Shown piece by piece: positions 1 through 7,341 of a stretch of DNA of 64,000 nt. Numbering within the stretch: the first letter of the stretch is position 1; the number at the start of each line of letters is the position of its first letter. The stretch lies in the NCBI RefSeq assembly GCF_900102685.1, contig NZ_FMZA01000003.1, positions 62,001-126,000 on the forward strand, read 5' to 3'. The stretch comes from Melghirimyces thermohalophilus. Its GTDB lineage: Bacteria > Bacillota > Bacilli > Thermoactinomycetales > DSM-45169. The position numbers and the translations under genes were made by a program. The notes below the pieces were generated by a model that was given only the letters and a program-made list of their open reading frames with translations, made no database searches and was not told where the DNA came from.

Positions 1-216
1 ATGGACAAAATGTGACATTTTTTCAAAGAACTCATAATCTTGCCGTAATGTAGGACCACGCACACCGGCTTTTAATTGGTCCTGATCCTGTGATCTTTTT
101 CTCCCTTCGTTTGTTGTCATTGGCTTCCCTGTGTTTTGTATACGATACTGATCTAGTTGTTCTTGTTTCATGTTTCCATCAAAAGGGTTTTGGTTTCTTG
201 ATGACTTCTTATCCAT
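1..216 (-). CDS. Catalase, N-terminal part (gene runs off the left edge)
   Basis: The first 72 codons read in one open frame from ATG at 216 to the window edge. Residues 31-72 carry the catalase N-terminal signature: a K-P-M-T-T-N-E-G stretch, then D-Q-L-K-A-G-x-R-G-P-T-L-R-Q-D and F-E-K-M-S-H-F-x-H. In heme catalases this arm leads into the active-site His just beyond the edge. The enzyme would dismutate hydrogen peroxide to water and oxygen in the cytoplasm. A GAGG motif lies about 15 bases before the ATG. I saw no PerR-type box upstream, but I only inspected it by eye. Subclass (short KatA type or long KatE type) cannot be decided from 72 residues. Confidence 0.85.
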   Translation of the reverse strand, partial: MDKKSSRNQNPFDGNMKQEQLDQYRIQNTGKPMTTNEGRKRSQDQDQLKAGVRGPTLRQDYEFFEKMSHFVH

Positions 217-632
217 GTTATCACCGAACCTATCCTCAGTTTTAACACGTTAGTAGCGTGTACACTTTTTCTGAACTTATACCTTGGGTTAAGGAATAAG
301 TCCCGTACCACATTTATAAAAAACAAATGATTGAAAAAGATAGGGACCTTTCTTCAGAGAAACCCACAGACTGAATTTGGATTCAGATTTCAGATATGGA
401 TATTAAACGAGCTGCCAAAACAAATAAGGGAACTGGGTATCCCAGACCTCGTTGAAACTCCTTACCATGGTCTTATCCCTCCAGGCCCTTCACTGGTGAT
501 CGCTGCCACATCGACCGTCACCCTGGGGACAGCGCAAGGGTGATCGCCCGGTACCTGGCTGCTACCCGTGGCACCCGTCACCGGTGATTCAATTAAGAAC
601 ATATCCTGGCAGTTTGTCGGCTCCATCCCTAA
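217..632. other. Intergenic stretch without a convincing gene
   Basis: About 415 bases between the catalase start and the transposase remnant. It must contain the catalase promoter on the minus strand. A short inverted repeat (ACACG, 7-base loop, CGTGT) followed by TTTTT lies near 249-270. One 70-codon frame starting with TTG at 331 has no recognisable family, no ribosome binding site and low-complexity composition, so I do not call it a gene. Confidence 0.5.
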
Positions 633-845
633 TACGGGGTTATGTACGAATGACCATGGCGCTACGTCGTGAGGGTATCGTGGTCAACCGAAAACATGTC
701 CGGCGGTTGATGCGTCACCTGGGATCCGTTCGGTGATTTGCAGAAAGCGACCCTTTTACCGGTATAAAGCATCAGTCGTTTTTTCGAGCCAAAGCTCCGG
801 CTCCGTTGCTTGGTCACTGACATTACATATGTGCGGATCGTCGAC
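633..845 (+). pseudogene. IS3-family transposase (orfB) remnant, frameshifted
   Basis: Conceptual translation from about 641 gives G-Y-V-R-M-T-M-A-L-R-R-E-G-I-V-V-N-R-K-H, then V-R-R-L-M-R-H-L-G. This is the HTH_21-type region of IS3/IS150-like transposases. The frame breaks after the L-G (one base missing near 721) and continues in another frame as I-R-S-V-I-C-R-K-R-P-F-Y. A third frame holds V-T-D-I-T-Y-V-R-I, matching the first DDE motif (T-D-I-T-Y). The copy lacks both ends and most of the catalytic core and cannot be active. It runs directly into an unrelated uppP-like fragment. Confidence 0.6.
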
Positions 846-1125
846 TTCCGGTTTGTGTTGTTTATCCTGTTGGGAACGATTCCGGCGGGCGTACTAGGAG
901 TGTTGTTTAACGATGTGATCGAAGACAACTTGACCGAGGTGAAAGTGATCGGCGGGGCGCTCATCGTAACCGGTGTGGCACTGTTTATGATTCGTAATTT
1001 AAAAGGACGGAAAAATGACGGGGATCTGACAGTTCGGGAGGCACTGATTATCGGTTTGGGCCAGGCTGTCGCTCTCATTCCTGGGATCAGCCGATCCGGG
1101 GCGACGATTGTGGCCGGGATAATCG
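846..1125 (+). pseudogene. uppP: Undecaprenyl-diphosphatase (UppP/BacA) C-proximal fragment
   Basis: The frame reads L-G-T-I-P-A-G-V-L-G, two hydrophobic segments, and then A-L-I-P-G-I-S-R-S-G-A-T-I, the phosphatase signature of the BacA/UppP family of undecaprenyl-diphosphate recycling enzymes. The N-terminal E-rich motif half of the protein is absent: upstream sequence is transposase, and only ATGs belonging to the transposase part precede it. Homology stops around 1125, short of the last membrane segments. It is best read as a truncated relic left by an insertion/deletion event, with a functional copy presumably elsewhere. Confidence 0.7.
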
Positions 1126-1225
1126 TTCAACGGTTTCTTTTTTTTATGGAGGTTTGTTTTTCTCATTCTCCGATGGACAGATCAATTGCAATTGGATATA
1201 GTGAAAGAAGACCAGTTATAAGGAA

Positions 1226-1388
1226 AAGGACAGGTGCCGACTGTTTATGGCGGCTTAAAAGGGAAGTCGGTGTGATTCCGACGCGGTCCCGCCACTGTGA
1301 TGGTAGCAAACTGCACACATGTCACTGTTTTTCGGAACGGGAAGGCGCAGGGAGCGATGACCATTAGCCAGGAGACCTGCCTGTTCGT
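1226..1388 (+). ncRNA. Cobalamin (AdoCbl) riboswitch aptamer
   Basis: The stretch contains the conserved cobalamin riboswitch elements in order: AGGTGCC at the 5' side, GGGAAGTCGGTGTGATTCCG, CGGTCCCGCCACTGTGA, GGAAGGCGCAGGGAGCGATGA, and a perfect B12 box AGCCAGGAGACCTGCC at about 1366-1381. The closing stem can form between GACAGG near 1230 and CCTGTT near 1380. It lies upstream of cbiA and cobQ on the same strand, the expected regulon: repression of B12 synthesis or uptake when adenosylcobalamin is abundant. Confidence 0.95.
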
Positions 1389-1483
1389 TGACTGCCGCCA
1401 GTACCTACGAGGATGGGGAGGTGAGTCAGGGGCGTCCTGTTGCTTATTTGCTGATCGGGACAGCGATCCAGTCGTGGACACAA

Positions 1484-1515
1484 GCGCATCCTCCAAGGAT
1501 GTGTTTTTTATTTTT
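1484..1515 (+). terminator. Intrinsic terminator, likely riboswitch expression platform
   Basis: GCGCATCC, loop TCCAA, GGATGTGT followed by TTTTTATTTTT forms an 8-pair stem (two G-U) with a U-run, about 95 bases after the aptamer. This is the likely off-switch that adenosylcobalamin binding favours. Confidence 0.7.
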
Positions 1516-1921
1516 ATCGGCGGATTTGGTGGGAGGACCAGAGAAAGGTCGACATGGGGGACTCCGTCAATTGCCCTCGGGTTAGGGTCGGGTCAGGGGG
1601 CCCGCCTGCGTGTAGGTGGATCCAACGGTGTGCAGCGGCTGCTGATGGAGGGGTCGGCTAACAAGTGTCTCCGTGGCTGAAGAGCGAGATGGATGAGGTC
1701 GCCTTTAAACGCCATCATGGCACTTTTCACACAGTTCAGGTATGACCTTGCGTTGCCGCATAGATCCGCTTTGGTCCGACACCGTTCGCAAACACGGATG
1801 CCGGTGGATGTGGAAGCCCTGGAATCCACTCGGGAGGGGAGCGGGCGATGGCCGGCCCGGTTTCCCGGTCCCCTGTAACCGCGTGGGATGGATGATGAGA
1901 AGAGGAAAAGGAGGGCGTTGA
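1516..1921 (+). other. Long leader between riboswitch terminator and cbiA
   Basis: About 400 bases with only short, mutually overlapping frames and no ribosome binding sites until the one for cbiA (GAGAAGAGGAAAAGGAGGG just before 1922). Composition is GC-rich and coding-like in patches, so it may be the eroded remains of one or more cob genes. I could not identify a family with confidence. Confidence 0.4.
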
Positions 1922-3325
1922 ATGGAACAAAATCCGCCCCGGTTGATTGTGGCCGGGACTGGAAGCGGTGTGGGTAAAACTACGGTAACCTTGGGATTGC
2001 TGGCAGCGATGAAGCGGCGGGGGATTGCTGTGCAGGCATACAAGGCGGGGCCCGATTACATCGATCCGGGGTTTCACAGTGCGGTGACCGGGCGGTCCTC
2101 CCGCAATCTGGATAGCTGGATGTTGGGGAAAGATGGAATGCGGGAGGTGTTCCTGCGGGGCGCATCTAAGGCGGAGGTGTGCGTCGTTGAAGGGGTGATG
2201 GGCCTTTTCGACGGCGAAGCCCCTGATAGGAACGACGGCAGTACAGCGGAGATCGCCGCGGAATTAAACACCCCGGTGGTGTTGGTGACGGACGCCAGTG
2301 GAGCAGCCCGCAGCGCAGCGGCAGTCGTGCGGGGGTTCCAGGTTTTCGATCCCGCGGTGGAGATCGGTGGCGTGATCTTAAACCGGGTGGGCAGTGAAGG
2401 TCACGCTCAGATGCTAAAAACGGCGATTGAGCAGGAGTGTGACATTCCCGTTTTGGGGGCGCTCCCCTGGGACGAATCCCGCCTCCTGCCGGAACGGCAT
2501 CTGGGACTGATTCCAGCTTGGGAGCAGGGTCAAAGGAATCGGTGGCTGAAACAGGTGACGGATCGAGTGGAGTCGAACATCGATCTGGATCGCTTGCTGT
2601 CCTTAGCCCGACAGAAAACTCCGGTGTCGATGCCGGAAGCGTGTCGTTATCCACGTCCGCGCCGGGATGAGCAGGGCCCGGTGATCGCCGTGGCCAAGGA
2701 TGAAGCCTTTCACTTTTATTACGAAGAAAATTTGGAACTGCTCCGTTATTATGGTGCCCATCTTCATATGTTCAGTCCGCTTCAAGGGGAGGATCTGCCA
2801 GAAGCGATCGATGGGCTTTATCTCGGTGGAGGGTTTCCTGAGGAGTTTGCCGAAAGGCTATCCCGCCAGACCCGGCTGATGGACTTTCTGCGGGACCGGA
2901 TCCAATCAGGGTTACCCACTTATGCTGAAGGTGGAGGGTTCATGTTTTTGTGTGACTCTTTAACCGATCGGCACGGGGAACGGTATGCCATGGTCGGCGT
3001 GATTCCGGCACAGGTGGAGATGAGCTCCCGCCTTGCCGCGATGGGTTACCGGGAGGTGTGTGCGAAGAGGGATTCGTTGTTGCTGGCGAAGGGGGAGACG
3101 GCCCGTGGACATGAATTTCATTACTCTCGATTGTCCACCCCGCCGGAATGGGAGCCGCTCTACAGCAGCCGGGGATCCTTCGGTAGCGGTGGCGAAGGCT
3201 ACGGTCACGACCGTTTGTTGGCTTCCTACACCCATCTTCACTTCCTTTCCCAGCCGAGCATGGCCCGGCGATGGGTGGAGATTTGTCGAGCATATAAGAG
3301 GGAGCGAACCGGTTTTTCACCATAA
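1922..3325 (+). CDS. cbiA: Cobyrinate a,c-diamide synthase CbiA, GATase Cys replaced by Gly
   Basis: The family amidates the a and c side chains of (hydrogeno)cobyrinate using ATP and glutamine-derived ammonia. The 467-residue length is normal. The N-terminal ATPase domain has a deviant Walker A (G-T-G-S-G-V-G-K-T-T, near residues 13-22), Y-K-A-G-P-D-Y-I-D-P at about 40-49 and V-E-G-V-M-G-L-F-D-G at about 89-98. The C-terminal class I GATase-like domain has L-Y-L-G-G-G-F-P-E-E and the late S-Y-T-H-L-H-F histidine motif. The family motif Y-A-E-C-G-G, with the nucleophilic cysteine, reads Y-A-E-G-G-G here: codon 337 is GGT at 2930-2932. ATG at 1922 follows an AAGGAGGG box by few bases. Riboswitch-controlled; cobQ follows after 250 bases. 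Confidence 0.92.
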   Translation: MEQNPPRLIVAGTGSGVGKTTVTLGLLAAMKRRGIAVQAYKAGPDYIDPGFHSAVTGRSSRNLDSWMLGKDGMREVFLRGASKAEVCVVEGVMGLFDGEAPDRNDGSTAEIAAELNTPVVLVTDASGAARSAAAVVRGFQVFDPAVEIGGVILNRVGSEGHAQMLKTAIEQECDIPVLGALPWDESRLLPERHLGLIPAWEQGQRNRWLKQVTDRVESNIDLDRLLSLARQKTPVSMPEACRYPRPRRDEQGPVIAVAKDEAFHFYYEENLELLRYYGAHLHMFSPLQGEDLPEAIDGLYLGGGFPEEFAERLSRQTRLMDFLRDRIQSGLPTYAEGGGFMFLCDSLTDRHGERYAMVGVIPAQVEMSSRLAAMGYREVCAKRDSLLLAKGETARGHEFHYSRLSTPPEWEPLYSSRGSFGSGGEGYGHDRLLASYTHLHFLSQPSMARRWVEICRAYKRERTGFSP

Positions 3326-3576
3326 ACAAGAGGATGGTGACAGATTTGATCAAGGTTTCCCGTTGACCGTATCATTCCTACAGAGAATCCGGAACCCTCT
3401 ACCGACGGCATCGGGGTGAAACTTCACTCTTCGGCTCCCGTGAGATAATCATCCACAGAACGACCAACCATGGAGAAGGGGAGCGATTGATTGTTACAGG
3501 GTACCTACCGAATTCATAAAAAGCCGCGGCAGTCGGAAGTGGATGACCGCCAGGTCCGAGGAATGGGGGGATAGGG

Positions 3577-5154
3577 ATGGAAAAAAGGCTGATGTTACAA
3601 GGGACGGGCTCCGATGTGGGTAAAAGTGTTTTGGCCACGGCTTTCTGCCGGCTGTTTCGGCGGGAAGGCTGGTCCGTGGTTCCCTTCAAATCGCAAAACA
3701 TGGCCCTCAATTCCTATGTAACCCGGGACGGGAAAGAGATCGGCCGCGCTCAAGGGGTACAGGCGGAAGCCTGTGGGGTGGAGGCGACAGCGGATATGAA
3801 CCCGATCCTGATCAAGCCCTCCGGTGAGTCCCGCTCCCAGATCGTCCTTCGGGGGCGATCCCACGAAGAGATGGATGCCCGTTCCTATCGGGAGGATTTT
3901 CATCAGGAGGCATGGTCGATCATTTTAGACTCCTGCCGGCGTCTGCAGCAGCAGGCGGAGGTGATGGTGATCGAGGGGGCCGGCAGTCCGGTGGAGATCA
4001 ATTTGAAGGATCGGGAAATGGTGAATATGAGCCTGGCCAAAAGGCTTGACGCTCCTGTTCTGCTGGTGGCGGATATCGACCGGGGCGGCGTGTTTGCCCA
4101 GATTGTAGGGACGATGGAACTTTTGGAACCGGAGGAGAAACAGCGGGTAATCGGTTTTTTGATCAATAAATTTCGCGGGGATCCCTCCCTGCTGGAGCCT
4201 GGCCTATGTTGGCTGGAGAAGCGGACTGGCAAGCCGGTGCTGGGTGTCATCCCCTTCTTGCCGGATATCGACATCGAGGCGGAGGATTCCGTCACCCTGG
4301 GTAGTCGCCGGCAACCGGAAAGCGGGAAGGACCGCATTCGGATTGCGGTGATCCGCCATCCTCACATCTCCAATTTTACCGACCTTGACGCCCTCGAAGG
4401 AGAGCCTGATGTCGAGCTGGTCTATGTAAACCGTACCGAACACCTGGGATCACCGGATGCGATCATCCTCCCCGGCAGCAAAAACACCTTGGCGGATTGG
4501 CTCTATTGGGTGGAGAAGAAGCTGCCGGAAGCCATTCGCAACCAGATGGCGAAGGGGGCCCGGTTGGTGGGGATCTGCGGAGGATTTCAGATGATGGGTC
4601 AACAGATGAGGGATCCCGAGGGGGTGGAGTCGGAACATGAGGAAGCGGAGGGATTAGGCGTTTTCCCCTTGGTTACCCGCTTCTCCTCCGAAAAAAGGAC
4701 CCTCCGGGTGAAGGGAAGGGTCGCTGTCCGGCATTCAGCCTGGAAAAGGTTGTTTGGGACGACAGTGAAAGGGTACGAGATTCATATGGGGAATTCCCGC
4801 ATCCTTGCACCTGAAGAAGGGGAGCCCTTGCTCCGGGTGACAGCTGATGGGGAGGCGGAAAGGGAGGAGGGTCGGATCACCGCCGACGGCCGTCACTGGG
4901 GAACATATCTCCACGGCATTTTTGATAACGACGCCTTCCGAAGAGACTGGCTCGATGATATCCGGCGAGAAAAGGGATGGAGCCCGGTGGAGAAAACCAC
5001 CTCTTTTCGGGACCGACGGGAGGCCGCCTTTGACCGCCTGGCGGATCATGTCCGCGACCATGTCGATCTGAAACGGCTGTATCAATACCTGGGATGGTGC
5101 AGCGGGACGAGTCACTCTACAAGACCTTATCCAGGTGCTGACGGAATCCAGTAG
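3577..5154 (+). CDS. cobQ: Cobyric acid synthase CobQ/CbiP
   Basis: The family catalyses four glutamine-dependent amidations (b, d, e, g side chains) of adenosylcobyrinate diamide. Seen: N-terminal Q-G-T-G-S-D-V-G-K-S nucleotide motif at about 8-17, F-K-S-Q-N-M-A-L-N-S, V-I-E-G-A-G-S-P-V-E-I-N, and D-I-D-R-G-G-V-F. The C-terminal GATase domain keeps its nucleophile in L-V-G-I-C-G-G-F-Q-M-M-G and the late Y-E-I-H-M-G and Y-L-H-G-I-F histidine motifs. ATG at 3577 follows a GGGGGGATAG stretch. The last ~19 residues (after Y-Q-Y-L-G) look like read-through into the neighbouring adenosyltransferase relic rather than native CobQ sequence. The 251 bases before it hold no recognisable gene. Confidence 0.95.
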   Translation: MEKRLMLQGTGSDVGKSVLATAFCRLFRREGWSVVPFKSQNMALNSYVTRDGKEIGRAQGVQAEACGVEATADMNPILIKPSGESRSQIVLRGRSHEEMDARSYREDFHQEAWSIILDSCRRLQQQAEVMVIEGAGSPVEINLKDREMVNMSLAKRLDAPVLLVADIDRGGVFAQIVGTMELLEPEEKQRVIGFLINKFRGDPSLLEPGLCWLEKRTGKPVLGVIPFLPDIDIEAEDSVTLGSRRQPESGKDRIRIAVIRHPHISNFTDLDALEGEPDVELVYVNRTEHLGSPDAIILPGSKNTLADWLYWVEKKLPEAIRNQMAKGARLVGICGGFQMMGQQMRDPEGVESEHEEAEGLGVFPLVTRFSSEKRTLRVKGRVAVRHSAWKRLFGTTVKGYEIHMGNSRILAPEEGEPLLRVTADGEAEREEGRITADGRHWGTYLHGIFDNDAFRRDWLDDIRREKGWSPVEKTTSFRDRREAAFDRLADHVRDHVDLKRLYQYLGWCSGTSHSTRPYPGADGIQ

Positions 5155-5565
5155 GAATTGTTTGATGTGGGGAGCGACCTGGCCGTGATCAAGGAAAAAC
5201 GCCCGTATAAAATCACGGCGGAACATGTGGAACGCTTGGAACCTTGGGGACCGTTATTGGCAACTAGCTCCCACGGTGAAAAAATTTATCCTGCCCGGCG
5301 GAACCCCGATCGCCTCCAGTCTTCACATCCGCCGAACGGTGGTCCGCCGGGCGGTCACAATGACTTTGAACGATGAAATCAATCACGAAGCCCCCGATAT
5401 CTGAACCGCCTGTCGGATCTGTTTTTCGCCATGGCCCGTGCCACCAATGCCCGGGAAAAACGGGAAGATATTCAGTACGAACGGGGACGTGAGGTGTTCA
5501 AGAACCGTTTCCGCAAGGAAATATTGAAGGAACGCTATTACAAGCTATCTCTCATTTATGACGAA
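5110..5565 (+). pseudogene. PduO-type ATP:cob(I)alamin adenosyltransferase relic
   Basis: Read across three frames, the sequence rebuilds the C-terminal two thirds of a PduO-type adenosyltransferase: L-Q-D-L-I-Q-V-L, then (frameshift near 5157) E-L-F-D-V-G-S-D-L-A and E-K-R-P-Y-K-I-T-A-E-H-V. After a second shift near 5270 comes K-K-F-I-L-P-G-G-T-P-I-A-S-S-L-H, then I-R-R-T-V-V-R-R-A-V; after a third near 5396, R-Y-L-N-R-L-S-D-L-F-F-A-M-A-R-A-T-N. The ATP-binding N-terminus (T-K-T-G-D-x-G-x-T) is absent. At least three frame changes plus N-terminal loss make this a dead gene. The intact enzyme would convert cob(I)alamin or its precursors to the adenosyl form, the step between CbiA and CobQ. 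Confidence 0.85.
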
Positions 5566-5572
5566 GCCCCGC

Positions 5573-5597
5573 GCCAAAAAAGGCCAGGGCTTTTTTC
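5573..5597 (+). terminator. Intrinsic terminator of the cobalamin cluster
   Basis: AAGCCC and GGGCTT flank a loop and are followed by TTTTTT. It sits right after the adenosyltransferase relic and before the convergent methyltransferase gene. Confidence 0.6.
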
Positions 5598-5624
5598 TCG
5601 ATCGATTGAATCGGACGAAGGTAT

Positions 5625-6650
5625 TTATTTCTGCAATCGGTATATAGCTGGTCGGAGACCTTTCAAACTGATTTCGAACCACTCCTGACAATCGAGAGAA
5701 TTTCGATCAGCCGCACGGCGGAGCAAGGAGCCTTCTTCTGTCAGAAAAATGGCGATTCCGCCGGGTTTCAATACTCTGGACGTCTCCCTTATCAACTGAT
5801 CGTACAGTTCTCCCAGTTCGCTGCGATTCCCCGTTTGACGACCAAAGGGGAGATTGCTGACAAACTTACTTGCATAACCGCGATCCAGCGGGAGTTGTCT
5901 GGCATCCCATCTCTGAACCCCGGGATAAACCCCCTCCCCCAGATTACTTCTGGCAGTGCGAACCGCCGTTTCTGAAAGATCTCCCCCCCTAATTTCAGTG
6001 AAGGGATAATTCAGTCGTTCCGAGAGGATCGTACCCGATCCGCAACAGGGATCGACAAATAAATCCGTCGCCGCAGGGGAGGAACACCAGACCAGGGCAT
6101 GAGCGACCGTCGGTCGAAGAGCAGCGGGAGAAAACAAACGGTTCCTGCCCCTGTATCGAAAAGAGGAGTCGGTCAAACGAAGGGAAAACACCGCTTGATC
6201 CCCATCCAGATCCAGTCGGAACTCCAGAGAATGATGGTGTGCGGTCCCCTGGGTCCATCCAGGATAACGGCTGGCGATACCCCGCATCGCTGCTTCAGCT
6301 GCTTCAAACCGACTGTAGGTATGCTTTCCTCTCCGGCTTGCATTGACAAAATAGCCTTCCTCGAATCCCTCTTTCGTTTTCGCAAATGAAAGATCAAAGG
6401 TCGCCACCCGTTCTTCTATTTGCGATAAATGCCTTTTATGGGGCCCCACAGAAAATTGACCGATGAAAAGGTATAGATGATCGACGGTTTTCAACTGAAA
6501 ATGATGATCCGTTGGTAGATAAGACTCAAAAAAAACTTTTCCGCGCGATGTCGATAGCAATCGATCTTTGGGAAATTTTTGCTGAATTTCATCGACAGCG
6601 ATATCCTCCAGTCCCGGCAGAACAGTGGCCATATATCGGGTGGACTTCAT
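5625..6650 (-). CDS. THUMP-domain class I RNA (guanine-N2) methyltransferase
   Basis: A 341-residue protein of the RlmL/TrmN/Trm14 type. The N-terminal third (M-A-T-V-L-P-G-L-E-D-I-A onward) resembles the ferredoxin-like plus THUMP RNA-binding part. The C-terminal Rossmann domain has the SAM motif D-P-C-C-G-S-G-T-I (about 210-218) and the catalytic S-N-L-P-F-G motif typical of N2-guanine or N6-adenine RNA methylation (N-L-P-F). Start chosen at the ATG at 6650, which follows GGAGGAG by five bases; the frame is open 25 codons further upstream but without such a site. The substrate (rRNA or tRNA) cannot be fixed from sequence. Confidence 0.85.
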   Translation of the reverse strand: MKSTRYMATVLPGLEDIAVDEIQQKFPKDRLLSTSRGKVFFESYLPTDHHFQLKTVDHLYLFIGQFSVGPHKRHLSQIEERVATFDLSFAKTKEGFEEGYFVNASRRGKHTYSRFEAAEAAMRGIASRYPGWTQGTAHHHSLEFRLDLDGDQAVFSLRLTDSSFRYRGRNRLFSPAALRPTVAHALVWCSSPAATDLFVDPCCGSGTILSERLNYPFTEIRGGDLSETAVRTARSNLGEGVYPGVQRWDARQLPLDRGYASKFVSNLPFGRQTGNRSELGELYDQLIRETSRVLKPGGIAIFLTEEGSLLRRAADRNSLDCQEWFEISLKGLRPAIYRLQK

Positions 6651-7341
6651 TGACTTCTCCTCCAATTTCACTGGCATTACGTGCAGGCTGTCTATTTGAA
6701 CGCGGAAGGTTTGGAAAGCAACCAATGGGCCTTTTTGTTCATTACTTACAAATGTAGCCGCAAGAAAAAGCCCTTAAAACATCCATTAAGAACACGGCTA
6801 TCTTATTACATTTAGTAGATGCTTATCAAATATGATTTCGATTGTCGATTTTTATCTAACGATGATGAGACGACAACTAGACGAATCAAGCAAAATCAGT
6901 AACTAGAATGATTAGCGACACGACTGCATCCAACGGTTCCAGTTGCTACGGGGAGCAGCTAAAAGCCTGCAAAATAGGTTCTCAGTCAATTTTACATTTA
7001 TAGAAAAGTATCCGGTAAGAGGTGCTCAAGTGGATCTGACTGTTATCGCCTTTGGCGCCGGCGGCCAGGAGGGTGATGGAATCTGTCTCCCTCCAACAAT
7101 TCTTTAGCCAAGGTTCGGTATGACTGATAGCTTCCTCCTTCGTCACCTTCTGCAGTTTGTTCATTGCCAATCGTTGTTTCCCTTCAGTTCACAGTTTCTA
7201 CGATGAACCTTCCCATCTTATCAGACAGGAGACAAAGGAAGAGCATTTTTAGCAAGTGGCCGCTTAGTTGATTAACTTGCCTAATTGCGTGTAAAATCTG
7301 AATAGAATGCACAATGGATAAGCGGAAAGGGAGTGAAGCGG
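6651..7341. other. Gene-poor interval
   Basis: About 690 AT-richer bases. A 62-codon minus-strand frame (6982-7170) has an ATG but no family signature and only a weak purine stretch upstream; I do not call it. The right end holds the putative promoter of the acyl-CoA synthetase gene. Nothing else is recognisable. Confidence 0.5.
7268..7297 (+). promoter_or_regulatory. Putative SigA-type promoter of the acyl-CoA synthetase gene
   Basis: TTGATT at 7268-7273 and TAAAAT at 7292-7297, spaced 18 bases, 45 bases before the start codon. No FadR-like palindrome is visible here. Confidence 0.45.

Noticed and set aside
331-543. 70-codon plus-strand frame starting with TTG
   Set aside because: No RBS, no family, composition not coding-like; lies next to degenerate IS sequence.
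1297-1680. 127-codon frame across the B12 riboswitch, and a faint resemblance of 1540-1640 to a BtuR-type P-loop region
   Set aside because: The frame overlaps the conserved aptamer, and the BtuR-like match is too weak and frame-broken to support a call.
6982-7170. 62-codon minus-strand frame with ATG
   Set aside because: Weak RBS, no domain and no neighbour logic; could be real but cannot be supported.
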